The notes beneath the pieces were generated by a model that was not told the origin of the DNA, made no database searches, and worked only from the letters and a program-made list of their open reading frames with translations. 61,722 nucleotides of DNA from Haloterrigena salina JCM 13891. GTDB lineage: Archaea; Halobacteriota; Halobacteria; Halobacteriales; Natrialbaceae. Position numbers and translations under genes: made by a program. The stretch lies in contig NZ_AOIS01000003.1 of assembly GCF_000337495.1 (NCBI RefSeq), positions 78,971 through 140,692 of the forward strand. Reading direction: 5' to 3'. Below are positions 52,553 to 61,208 of this stretch, one piece after another (within the stretch, counting starts at the first letter, position 1; every line of letters starts with the position of its first letter).

Positions 52553-54778
52553 TCACTCGGACCCGTCCGGGTCGACCAGCGAGACCGGATGCCGCGGCTG
52601 CCGAGCGAGGAGGCCGTCCAACTGCTCGAGACACGACGTCCCGCTCGCGACGACCGTTCGATCGGCGGCGTCGGGCGCCTCGAACTGTTCTTGCAGTCGG
52701 TCGCCGACATCCACGCTCAACTCGTAGTACTCGCGCTTGTAGCCGAAGCTCCCAGCCATCCCGCAACACTCGACATCGGAGGTGCGGACGTCGTAGCCCA
52801 GCCGTTCGAGGACGTCCGTCGTGTAGGCCTCGAGTTCGAGCGTCCGCTGCTGGCAGTGGGAGTGGTACGCGAGGTCGGAGCCGACGCCGTTCCCGTTGTC
52901 AGCGCTCCGCAACGGCGCGGGATCGACCCCGTTCTCCAGCAGGCCGTAGACGTACTCGAAGACCTCGTAGCTGCGCTCGGTGATGGCTTGGTAGCGTCGC
53001 TCGTCGAGCAGTCGCTCGTACTCGCCGCGGAACATCGCGAGGTCGCTGGGCTCGACGGCGACGACGTCGTACCCCGCTTCGAGGTAGGGCTCGAGATCCG
53101 CGGAAACCTCGCGGGCGTGGTCTTCCGCGGTGGCGATCATCCCCTGGGAGAGCGGCGCGCGGCCCGAGGAGGCGACCTCGGGGACCTCGACCGCGACGCC
53201 CAGCGCCTCGAGCGTTCGCACCGTCGCCTTCCCGCGGTCGGTCCGGATGTAGTTCGTGTAGAGGTCAGGGTAGACGACCGCGTGGTAGTCGGCGTCAACG
53301 GGTCGGGGAACGTCGCGGTTCCGGAACCACTCCACGAACGTCTCGCGCTCGAACTCGGGCAGGTCCCGGCGGCGATCGACCCCGAGGACGCGTTCCATGG
53401 CCAGCCGCGAGGGCAGCGTCTCCGCGACCCAGTTCGACACGGGCGCGGTCGCTGAGCCGAGTTTCGCCAGCGTCGAGAAGTTGCCGAAGAAGCGCTTTTG
53501 CAGGTCCATCCCGGCTGGCTCTTCGTCCGGCGAGAGCCCCTCGACCAGAAAGTCGAGTCGACCGTCCTCGGCCCCGCGATTGCGCCGGTCGCGGACGACC
53601 GTGTTGATCCATGGGATGTCGATCTTCACCGGGCACTGGTTGACACACCGCGAGCAGCCGGTACAGAGGTCGTTGAACTCGTCGGCCGACTCCTGACCGT
53701 GAACGCCGGCCTCCCAACCGGTCGCGATCCCGCCCGAGTAGGTCTCGCCGCCGAAGACGTGGCCGCCGACGGACTGGAAGTTCGCACACGAGTTCGAGCA
53801 CGCACCGCAGCGGATGCAGTACAACGTCTCCCGGAGCTGGTCGTCCTCGCGCATGTCCATCCGGCCGTTGTCCAGCAAGACGAGGTGGAACTCCCGGTCG
53901 GCCGGGTCGTCGGCGATCGGCCCGTCGTCGTCGAAGTCGACCGGCGGCGTCGACACCGGCGGCGAGAACAGCGAGACGTAGGAGGTGATGTCCTGGCCCG
54001 TCCCCGAGCGCGCGATCAGTTCGACGAACGGCTGGAGGTCCTCGAACGTCGGCACGATCTTCTCGACGCCCGCCACGGCGACGTGGGTGTCGGGCACGGC
54101 GACGGTCTTTCGAGCGTTCCCTTCGCTGGTGACCAGCGCCATCGTCCCCGTGTCCGCGGTCACGAAGTTCGCGCCGGTGACGCCGATGTCCGCGTCCTCG
54201 ATTCGTTCGCCGAGATACTCCCGTGCGAACGCGGTCAACTCTTCGGCCGTCTCGAGTTCCGTATCCGGGTCGAAGTACTCGTTGAACAGGGCGGCGATCT
54301 CCTCCCGGGACTGGTGGATCGCCGGCGCGACGAGGTGGCTGGGCGCCTCGTCGGCCACCTGCAGGACGAACTCGCCGAGATCGGTCTCCCAGACGTCGCA
54401 GCCCTCGGCGGCGAGGGCCTCGTTGAGGTCGATCTCCTCGGTCGTCATCGATTTCGACTTGACGACGGTCTCGGCGTCCCGCTCGCGGGCTAGTTCGCGG
54501 ACGTACCGGTTCGCGTCGGCGGCGTCGTCGGCGACGTAGACGGTCCCGCCGTTTTCCTCGACCGTCTCGCGCACCCGCTCGATCAGTTCGGGGAGGCGCT
54601 CGATCGCGTCCTCCTTGATCGCCCGCGCCCGGTCCTTGTAGGCGTCGTAGTCCTCGAGTCGGGCGACGGACTCGTATCGGCCCTCGTTGAACCCGCGGGC
54701 GTTGCGCTCGACGCTGTCGCCCTCCGTGGCCATGATCTGACGGATCCGCTCGGCCTTCCGGGATCGTTCGCTCGACAT
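52553..54778 (-). CDS. LutB-LutA fusion, L-lactate oxidation iron-sulfur subunit
   Basis: A 741-residue fusion. Residues about 1-300 are the LUD domain of LutB, followed by two 4Fe-4S sites, CIRCGACSNSCANF (about 320) and CTGCSRCVNQCPVKIDIPW (about 370). The C-terminal 250 residues are CCG domains as in LutA, with HSHCQQRT (about 638) and ECCGMAGSFGY (about 666). The usual lutABC arrangement has these as two genes. Together with LutC it oxidises L-lactate to pyruvate. The start ATG 54778 overlaps the lutC stop by one base (TAATG). The longer open frame to 55480 runs through lutC in another phase. Lactate is the expected product of the FAH step. Confidence 0.9.
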   Translation of the reverse strand: MSSERSRKAERIRQIMATEGDSVERNARGFNEGRYESVARLEDYDAYKDRARAIKEDAIERLPELIERVRETVEENGGTVYVADDAADANRYVRELARERDAETVVKSKSMTTEEIDLNEALAAEGCDVWETDLGEFVLQVADEAPSHLVAPAIHQSREEIAALFNEYFDPDTELETAEELTAFAREYLGERIEDADIGVTGANFVTADTGTMALVTSEGNARKTVAVPDTHVAVAGVEKIVPTFEDLQPFVELIARSGTGQDITSYVSLFSPPVSTPPVDFDDDGPIADDPADREFHLVLLDNGRMDMREDDQLRETLYCIRCGACSNSCANFQSVGGHVFGGETYSGGIATGWEAGVHGQESADEFNDLCTGCSRCVNQCPVKIDIPWINTVVRDRRNRGAEDGRLDFLVEGLSPDEEPAGMDLQKRFFGNFSTLAKLGSATAPVSNWVAETLPSRLAMERVLGVDRRRDLPEFERETFVEWFRNRDVPRPVDADYHAVVYPDLYTNYIRTDRGKATVRTLEALGVAVEVPEVASSGRAPLSQGMIATAEDHAREVSADLEPYLEAGYDVVAVEPSDLAMFRGEYERLLDERRYQAITERSYEVFEYVYGLLENGVDPAPLRSADNGNGVGSDLAYHSHCQQRTLELEAYTTDVLERLGYDVRTSDVECCGMAGSFGYKREYYELSVDVGDRLQEQFEAPDAADRTVVASGTSCLEQLDGLLARQPRHPVSLVDPDGSE

Positions 54779-55290
54779 TATTCCGCGTCGTCCTCCACGA
54801 TGATCGCGTGGGTCTCTCGCGGGCCGTGCACGCCGTACACCAGTTCGCCCATGTCGGCGGTCGCGCTCGGACCGGTCGCGAGCACGGCGTCGTCGTCGCC
54901 GTCGCGGAACCGCTCGCCCAAGCGCTCGAACGCCGCGGCCATGTCGTCGACGAGATCCCGCTCGCGGACGACGACCACGTGCCGGTCGGGGAAGAGCCCG
55001 GCGAGTTCGGCACCCGCCGGCGTCGACTCGAGGACGACCGTCCCGTAGTCGGCGACGCCGAGCGCGGCGGCCGTGACGCCGCAGGCCGCCTCGCGGAGCT
55101 GGTCGGGCGTCGGCTCGAGGACGACGCCGGTCCCCTCGAGCGAAACGTCCGCGAAGGGAAGCGGCGCGCCGATGGCGGGCTCGTCGACGACGTCGGCGAG
55201 CGCGTCCTGGAACGCGGCCGGCGAGGTCCGGGTAACGGCGGTCCGGACGCTGCCGAGGTTCGTCTCGAACGTCTCTAGCTGTGTCTGCAT
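54778..55290 (-). CDS. lutC: LutC, L-lactate oxidation subunit (LUD domain)
   Basis: A 170-residue LUD-domain protein, the partner of the LutB-LutA fusion. MQTQLETFETNLGSVR starts at ATG 55290 and the domain continues with GVADYGTVVLESTPAGAELAGLFPDRHVVVVRERDLV and ends GELVYGVHGPRETHAIIVEDD, a typical LutC ending. The upstream frame to 55518 is low-complexity and basic and is not used. First gene of the lutC-lutBA pair; its stop overlaps the next start. Confidence 0.88.
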   Translation of the reverse strand: MQTQLETFETNLGSVRTAVTRTSPAAFQDALADVVDEPAIGAPLPFADVSLEGTGVVLEPTPDQLREAACGVTAAALGVADYGTVVLESTPAGAELAGLFPDRHVVVVRERDLVDDMAAAFERLGERFRDGDDDAVLATGPSATADMGELVYGVHGPRETHAIIVEDDAE

Positions 55291-55652
55291 TGCGTGGTCG
55301 TGAGTAACCGAGGCCAGGGATTTGGATCTTGTCATTGACCACCATATCGCGCGACGAACGTGCCGATCGATCGCGCAGCGGGCAGGACCGTATCGGAGTC
55401 GACGCACCCGGATCGCGGTCGGTCGGAGTCGAGAGCCGAGCGAATTCGTCCGGTGACAGCGAAGCGCACCAACACGGCAACCGGACGGACGCGTCGGTAT
55501 CGGCTCAAGCGGAGACACACGCGCCGCCGCACGGCCGAGTCGGCTGGCGGTTTCGACGGAAAGGCGGGGTCTCCGCCCGAGTCGCCGCGGCAGTTACCCG
55601 CAGCCGAGCGGGAGACCGCGTGGAGCGTGACGTCCGGCGTGGCCGGACAACT

Positions 55653-55663
55653 ATTAAATATAT
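55653..55663 (+). promoter_or_regulatory. TATA box of the IclR regulator
   Basis: ATTAAATATAT, 20-30 bases before ATG 55683. Leaderless spacing. Confidence 0.6.
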
Positions 55664-55682
55664 CCTAGTTGTATGCGTGTGT

Positions 55683-56447
55683 ATGTCCAGCAAACCACGA
55701 CAGCCGGTTCAGGCCGCCGCGACGACGTTCAGGATCATCGAGACGCTGCACGAACTCAACGGGGCCGGCGTCTCCGAACTCGCCGACGAACTCGAGATGC
55801 CCAAGAGCACGGTTCACGACCACCTCCAGACCCTGAACGAGGCCGAGTATCTCGTCAAGCGGAACGGCGACTACCACGTCGGCGCGCGATTTCTCGAGTT
55901 AGGCGGGTTCGCTCGCAGTCAGATGAAGCTGTACCAGATCGCCTCTCCCGAAATCGAGAAGTTGGCGGAGGAAACGGGCGAGCACGCGAATCTCATGATC
56001 GAAGAGCACGGCAAGGGAATCTTCCTCAACAAGGCGAAAGGCCGAGACGCCGTGAACCTCGACACGCACATCGGCAAGCGCGTGCACCTCCACACCACCG
56101 CGCTGGGGAAGGCGATCCTATCGAAGCGACCCGAGTCGGCCGTCGACGAGGTAATCGAACGCCACGGTCTCCCCCGTGTGACCGAGAAGACGCTCACGGA
56201 CGCCGACGAACTCAAGAGCCAGCTGGCGGAGATCCGCGAACGGGGGTACGCGATCGACGACGAAGAACGGGTCGCCGGAATGCGGTGTGTCGCGGCCCCG
56301 ATCTGCGACGGTGACGGGGACCCCCTCGGAGCGATCAGCGTCTCGGGGCCGACGAACCGATTCAACGACGAGACGTTCAGGACCGAGATTCCAAAGACCG
56401 TTCTGAGCACCGCGAACGTCATCGAAGTGAACATGACCTACTCCTGA
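55683..56447 (+). CDS. IclR family transcription regulator
   Basis: A 254-residue regulator. The N-terminal winged helix (VQAAATTFRIIETLHELNG, VSELADELEMPKSTVHDHLQTL) is followed by an effector-binding domain with LHTTALGKAILSKRP, RGYAIDDEERVAGMRCVAAPI and GAISVSGPTNRF, all characteristic. ATG 55683 is set by the TATA box; the open frame runs upstream to 55329 without start support. It lies between the lut genes and the ABC importer, and probably controls the island with a sugar acid or lactate as effector. Confidence 0.9.
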   Translation: MSSKPRQPVQAAATTFRIIETLHELNGAGVSELADELEMPKSTVHDHLQTLNEAEYLVKRNGDYHVGARFLELGGFARSQMKLYQIASPEIEKLAEETGEHANLMIEEHGKGIFLNKAKGRDAVNLDTHIGKRVHLHTTALGKAILSKRPESAVDEVIERHGLPRVTEKTLTDADELKSQLAEIRERGYAIDDEERVAGMRCVAAPICDGDGDPLGAISVSGPTNRFNDETFRTEIPKTVLSTANVIEVNMTYS

Positions 56448-56655
56448 GCCGTCGGCCGTTACCGATCGGCGGCGTCGTTCGTTGGACGAGACGACATCGC
56501 GAGGGACGCCGTGGACCGTATCGACGAGGGTGCCGGCCGCTGGGCTCAGTTGGGGTGGAGAACCGTACTCGTGGGGTCGACGGCACGACGCCGCAGGCGG
56601 TGCTATCGACAGCTGACGAGCACGGACAACGTACAAAAGCGATCGAGCGGCGGCG

Positions 56656-56910
56656 CTACGAGCCGTAGCGATACCAGATTCGGTACGCGACGGACCCGAC
56701 GATAGCGGCCCCGAGAAGCGAAAGCCCCCACAGCCCGAGGACGCCCGCCATCGGCCCGTCGAAGAGGAGTATCCCGGCGCCCATCAACGCGATCGCGACG
56801 GCGATCGAGATCCGGAGCGCCCGACTGCCGGGGAGGCTCACGGATCGGCGGCGTTCTGCGTTCGATTCGCTGGACGGTTCCATCGTGGTAGTGTCGGTCA
56901 TGTCGGACAT
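56656..56910 (-). CDS. Small two-helix membrane protein, end of importer operon
   Basis: An 84-residue protein with a polar N-terminus and two hydrophobic helices (ISIAVAIALMGAGILLFD; VLGLWGLSLLGAAIVGSVAY). It starts 22 bases after the DppF-type gene and so is probably co-transcribed. Family unknown. A role with the importer is only suggested by position. Confidence 0.6.
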   Translation of the reverse strand: MSDMTDTTTMEPSSESNAERRRSVSLPGSRALRISIAVAIALMGAGILLFDGPMAGVLGLWGLSLLGAAIVGSVAYRIWYRYGS

Positions 56911-56932
56911 TGCTGTGTTGGGAAACGGCCGC

Positions 56933-58018
56933 TCACGGTGAATCGACCGGCGGTTCGTCCGCTATCTCGGGGCTATGCCAGTACTCGTGGGTGTCGTCCG
57001 CCCGGAAGCACCGCGCGTAGTTCTCCTCGTCGCCGCCCGCGTGGATTCGCCCCGGATGCTGGCGTTTGCACACCTCTCGAGCGTTCGGACAGCGCGGGTG
57101 GAAGCTGCAGCCGGAGGGGAGGTTCGTCGGATCGGGGACGTCGATCTTCCGCAAGGGGAACTCCTCGTCGTCTTCGTCCTCGTAGAGGTTCGCCGTCGCC
57201 CACTGCAGCGCCTTCGTGTAGGGGTGTTGGGGGTTCTCGACGATCTCCTCGACGGTGCCGATCTCGACGATCTCGCCGAGGTACATCACTGCGATCCGCC
57301 CGCCGGACTTCTCGGCGATGTACCGCGCGTTCGAGAGGTCGTGGGAGATGAACAGGTACGAGGTCTGGAACAGGTCCTGCAACTCGAGCATGAGGTCCAT
57401 CATCTCGACGCGCAGGGAGACGTCAAGCGCCGAGATGGCCTCGTCGGCCAGGATCAGATCGGGGTTCAACAACAGCGCGCGAACGAGGACCGCGCGCTGG
57501 GTTTCCCCGCCGCTCAGCTGGTGGGGGTACCGGTTCAGGTAATCGCTTGGCGGCGACATCCCGACGCGCTCGAACAGCGTGTGGATGCGCTCCTCCCGCT
57601 CCTCGCGGCCGAGTTCGGGGTACCACTTCTTCAGCGGGAGCTGCAGCGAAGTGAGGATCCGCTGGTTCGGGTTGAGCGCGCTCCCCGGATCCTGGTGGAT
57701 GATCTGGAGCGAGTGGCGGATCTCGTCGAACGGGATCGACGCGTTTTTGGAATCGTTTCGCGCCTCCCAGATGTCCTGGCCGCGGTAGCTGACCGTTCCG
57801 CTGGTCGGCTTCTGGGCGCCGATCGCCGTCTTTCCGAGCGTCGATTTCCCGCAGCCGCTCTCGCCGATCAGCGTGAGCGTCTCCTCTTCGCCGAGCTCGA
57901 GGGAGACGTCGTTGACCGCGCGGACCGTCTCCGAGTCGCCGAAGAGATCGAGCACGCCACCGTCGTCGGTGAACTCGACAGAGACGCCGTCCATCGAGAG
58001 CATCGGGTCGGACGCCAT
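56933..58018 (-). CDS. ABC ATPase, DppF type
   Basis: A 361-residue ATPase: Walker A GESGCGKST, signature LSGGETQR, Walker B LILADEAISALD, with the C-terminal cysteines CSFHPRCPNAREVC. Walker B has Ala-Asp-Glu-Ala instead of the usual LDEP. Its start overlaps the stop of the DppD-type gene by one base. Energises import with its partner. The permeases upstream complete the system. Confidence 0.93.
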   Translation of the reverse strand: MASDPMLSMDGVSVEFTDDGGVLDLFGDSETVRAVNDVSLELGEEETLTLIGESGCGKSTLGKTAIGAQKPTSGTVSYRGQDIWEARNDSKNASIPFDEIRHSLQIIHQDPGSALNPNQRILTSLQLPLKKWYPELGREEREERIHTLFERVGMSPPSDYLNRYPHQLSGGETQRAVLVRALLLNPDLILADEAISALDVSLRVEMMDLMLELQDLFQTSYLFISHDLSNARYIAEKSGGRIAVMYLGEIVEIGTVEEIVENPQHPYTKALQWATANLYEDEDDEEFPLRKIDVPDPTNLPSGCSFHPRCPNAREVCKRQHPGRIHAGGDEENYARCFRADDTHEYWHSPEIADEPPVDSP

Positions 58019-59082
58019 CAGTTCTCACCCCCGTCGGTCGCGGCGCTTTGACCGCTCGCCGGGCGGGTCTCGGGCGCGGCGCTGATCGTCACGGCGTCGT
58101 CGGCCTCGTCGTAGTAGAAACACGCGGACTCGTGGGAGTTGCTTACCGTCATCATCGGCGGGTCGTCGGATCGGCATCGTTCGTCGGCCATCGGACACCG
58201 GGGGTGATACGAACAGCCCGGAATGTGGTCGACCGGATCCGGCTTGCTCCCCTCGATGATGTTCATCTCCTCGACCGGCACGTTCAGATCCGGCGTCGTG
58301 TCGAGGAGCGCGCGCGTGTACGGGTGCGACGCGTTGTAGAGCAGGTCGTCCGTCGTCCCGATTTCGACGATGTTGAACGCGTACATCACGGCGATGCGGT
58401 CGGCGAGCTTGGTCAACAGCGGGAGGTCGTGCGTGATGAACACGAGCGTCAGATCGTACTCCGCCTGGAGGTCGCGCAGGAGCGTGACGATCGAGCGCTG
58501 CATCAGCAGGTCCAGCGCGGCCGTCGGCTCGTCGAGAACGAGGACGTCCGGCTCGAGGACCAGCGAGAGCGCGATGAGCGCGCGCTGTTTCATCCCGCCG
58601 GAGAGTTCGTGGGCGTACGAGTCGAGGATCCGGTCCGGATCGAGATAGACGCTCTCTAAGAGTTCGCGCGCGCGATCCATTCCGGCGGGAATATCCCGGT
58701 TGTGGTCCTGCAGGGTCTCCCTGAAGTGCGTCCGAATCGTCGTGACGGGGTTGAACGAACTCATCGCCCCCTGGAACACCATAGCGATCTCCTCCCAGCG
58801 GAACCGGTTCAGTTCGGACTCGGAGAGGTCCAGCACGGAGACCGGTTCGCCGTCGTCCGGATGGTAGGTGACCTCGCCGGTCGAGACGCCGGGTTCGACG
58901 ACGGCGTTGAGAAACGACGAGGCGAGCATGGACTTTCCGCTCCCGCTTTCGCCGATGATGCCGAGCGTCTCGTTGCGAGCGACGTCGAGATCGGCGTCGC
59001 GGACGACGCGCGACTGTCCACGGTTCATCTCGAACGTGACGTTGAGGTCGCGGACCTCCACGATCGTGTCTGAGTTACTCAT
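58018..59082 (-). CDS. ABC ATPase, DppD type
   Basis: A 354-residue ATPase with Walker A GESGSGKSM (Met replacing the usual Ser/Thr after Lys-Ser), signature LSGGMKQR, Walker B VLVLDEPTAALD and Cys motif CSYHPRCPMADERC. It follows the permeases after a 69-base gap that includes AT-rich sequence (59107-59134), which may hold an extra promoter. Pairs with the DppF-type subunit. Confidence 0.92.
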   Translation of the reverse strand: MSNSDTIVEVRDLNVTFEMNRGQSRVVRDADLDVARNETLGIIGESGSGKSMLASSFLNAVVEPGVSTGEVTYHPDDGEPVSVLDLSESELNRFRWEEIAMVFQGAMSSFNPVTTIRTHFRETLQDHNRDIPAGMDRARELLESVYLDPDRILDSYAHELSGGMKQRALIALSLVLEPDVLVLDEPTAALDLLMQRSIVTLLRDLQAEYDLTLVFITHDLPLLTKLADRIAVMYAFNIVEIGTTDDLLYNASHPYTRALLDTTPDLNVPVEEMNIIEGSKPDPVDHIPGCSYHPRCPMADERCRSDDPPMMTVSNSHESACFYYDEADDAVTISAAPETRPASGQSAATDGGEN

Positions 59083-59151
59083 GCGTTGTCTTGTCAGTGT
59101 GAATTGTGGACAGTGATATAGTACTACCGTTATATCTATCCGTTGATGTTT

Positions 59152-60147
59152 TCATGGTTCGGGACCTCCGTCGTCGTCGATCGTCGACGAGTGTCGCGCC
59201 CTGAGTCGGACGTTGAACACGCTGTCCATCCCCTGGGAGAACAACACGAGTCCGAACGACATCAGGAAGATCGTCAGTAACGGGAACGCGAGGAAGTGGT
59301 ACATGCTCGGCTTACTCAGTGCGTTCCCCTCGTAGGCGATGTTCATCATGACGCCCCAGTTGAGCGTCGTGAACGGAAGGATCCCGAGGAAGTACAGCCC
59401 GACGGACTCGAAGATGATGCGGCGAGACGCCAGCGCCGCGTTCACCGTGATGTAGGGCATCAGCTGAGCGAGCACGTCCCGGCGGAGGATCGTCCCCGTC
59501 GAGATGCCCATGATCTGCGATGCCTCCACGTACGACTCCTCTCGGATGCTAAGCACCTGCGACCGCACGGTCCTCGCCAGACCGGGCCAGTTGTCGAGCC
59601 CGAGCAGGACGCCGATGACGTACGGGTCTCCGGGCTGGAAGATCGCGATGAGGACGATGACCAGCGGAAGTCCGGGGATCGTGATGATGATGTCGGTGAT
59701 CGACATCAGGATCGTGTCGATCTTCGACCCCCGGAGGAACCCCGAGAGGACGCCGACCAGCGCCGCGAACCCGATGCTCACGACCGCCCCGGCAAACACC
59801 ATCCGGAACATGTCCGGCGTCGCGTGGATGAGTTGCGCCCCGATCGGCTGGCCGAAGGTGTCCGTCCCGAGAATGTAGTTGGGGTTCTGGAACGGCGGTA
59901 CGAGAGTGGGCGCGTCGCCACTCGTCGGTCTGTCGACGAGCCAGACGCCGACGGTCCCCATCAGGACGTACATCGCGATGATCGCCGTCCCGAGGACGGC
60001 TCGCCAGTCGGTCATCGCTACCCGGGCGGGCGCGACGACGTACAGGTCGAACTGTCGCTTGAGCCGCTGGGACCGCGGCGTCGGTTCCCGGTCGATATCC
60101 GCGTCGAAGAGCGTCTCGAGGTCGTCGTCGGGTCGTTCGTTACTCAT
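59152..60147 (-). CDS. ABC permease, DppC type
   Basis: A 331-residue membrane subunit with about six helices. The NYILGTDTFGQPIGAQLIHATPDMF stretch and coupling loop REESYVEASQIMGISTGTILRRDVLAQLMPY fit the DppC family, and the N-terminus has a longer cytoplasmic extension (about 1-40). The gene overlaps the DppB-type gene by eight bases. In an island of sugar enzymes this Opp/Dpp-class system may import oligosaccharides, as known for several archaeal systems. Confidence 0.92.
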   Translation of the reverse strand: MSNERPDDDLETLFDADIDREPTPRSQRLKRQFDLYVVAPARVAMTDWRAVLGTAIIAMYVLMGTVGVWLVDRPTSGDAPTLVPPFQNPNYILGTDTFGQPIGAQLIHATPDMFRMVFAGAVVSIGFAALVGVLSGFLRGSKIDTILMSITDIIITIPGLPLVIVLIAIFQPGDPYVIGVLLGLDNWPGLARTVRSQVLSIREESYVEASQIMGISTGTILRRDVLAQLMPYITVNAALASRRIIFESVGLYFLGILPFTTLNWGVMMNIAYEGNALSKPSMYHFLAFPLLTIFLMSFGLVLFSQGMDSVFNVRLRARHSSTIDDDGGPEP

Positions 60148-61159
60148 TGTTTCCTCCGGACGAGATTCGGGGGTCGATGAAGCCGTACGTCAGATCCGCG
60201 ATCAGGATCGCGACGATCGTCACGAGCGTGAAGACGATGAGCGATCCCATGAGTACGGGATAGTTTCGCACCTGGATGGCGTCGTACACCAGCAGTCCCA
60301 CGCCCGGGTAGGAGAAGATCTCCTCGACGATGACGGAGCTGCTGAGCACGCCGGCGATACCGATCATGAACTGCGTGTACATCGGCAAGATGGCGTTCCG
60401 ACCCACGTACTGGGTGGCGATACGGGAGTTGCGCAGCCCGCGCAGCTCCGCGACGCGGAGGTAGTCCTCTCCGAGGACGCGGACGGAGTTCCCCCGCATC
60501 GTTAGCGCCGTGCCGAGTCCGAGCACGCTCATCGACAGTATCGGGAGCGCGGCGTGGAGCGCGATGCTCTGCATGAACGCCGGGTTGAATCCCGGCTCGA
60601 TACCGAGGCCGTACCGGCCGCCCGTCGGGAAGACATTGTTCCGAATGCTAAAGAAGAAGATGAACAGGATCCCCGCGACGTAGTACGGCGTGGAGTTGAG
60701 CCCGATAACGACGACGGACGACACCGAGTCGAATCGGGACTTCTCCTTGAAGGCCATCACCGCGCCGAGCACGATGCTCACGGAGTAGCCGATGACCATC
60801 GCGTAGACGCTGATGAGCATCGACCACGGGAGTCGCTCGGCGAGGAGCGACGTCACGGTGTCCTCCGAGTAGAGCGACTCGCCGAGATCGAACTCGAGGA
60901 AGACGCTGCTCATGTACTGGTAGTACTGCACGTAAATCGGCGCATCGCTCTCGAGATTCGTGTAGTTCTCGACTAGCTGTTCGATTTGCTCCGGATTGAT
61001 CGTATTCGACGATCCCATCTGCTGGGAGAGGATCTGATTCCGAAGCGCCTGCTCAGGACCGCCCGGCATCATCTGGTACAGAACGAACGTCAGCGTTACT
61101 GTCGCGAAAAACGTCAGTAGCGCCTGTCCAATGCGCTTCGCGAGGTAATTCCCTTGCAT
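60140..61159 (-). CDS. ABC permease, DppB type
   Basis: A 339-residue membrane subunit. LAKRIGQALLTFFATVTLTFVLYQMMPGGPEQALR at the N-terminus and the coupling loop GEDYLRVAELRGLRNSRIATQYVGRNAILPMY are as in the DppB family. A long periplasmic loop (about 45-75) is present. First permease of the operon, 49 bases downstream of the binding-protein gene. Confidence 0.92.
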   Translation of the reverse strand: MQGNYLAKRIGQALLTFFATVTLTFVLYQMMPGGPEQALRNQILSQQMGSSNTINPEQIEQLVENYTNLESDAPIYVQYYQYMSSVFLEFDLGESLYSEDTVTSLLAERLPWSMLISVYAMVIGYSVSIVLGAVMAFKEKSRFDSVSSVVVIGLNSTPYYVAGILFIFFFSIRNNVFPTGGRYGLGIEPGFNPAFMQSIALHAALPILSMSVLGLGTALTMRGNSVRVLGEDYLRVAELRGLRNSRIATQYVGRNAILPMYTQFMIGIAGVLSSSVIVEEIFSYPGVGLLVYDAIQVRNYPVLMGSLIVFTLVTIVAILIADLTYGFIDPRISSGGNNE

Positions 61160-61208
61160 GTCCTATAGTCCTATATCCTGTTGTTACGGGTATTGTGATC
61201 GAGACGGT

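Noticed and set aside
54779-55480. N-terminal extension of the LutB-LutA fusion into lutC
   Set aside because: The frame is open but its translation is Arg/Pro-rich, and lutC on the same strand is the real gene there.
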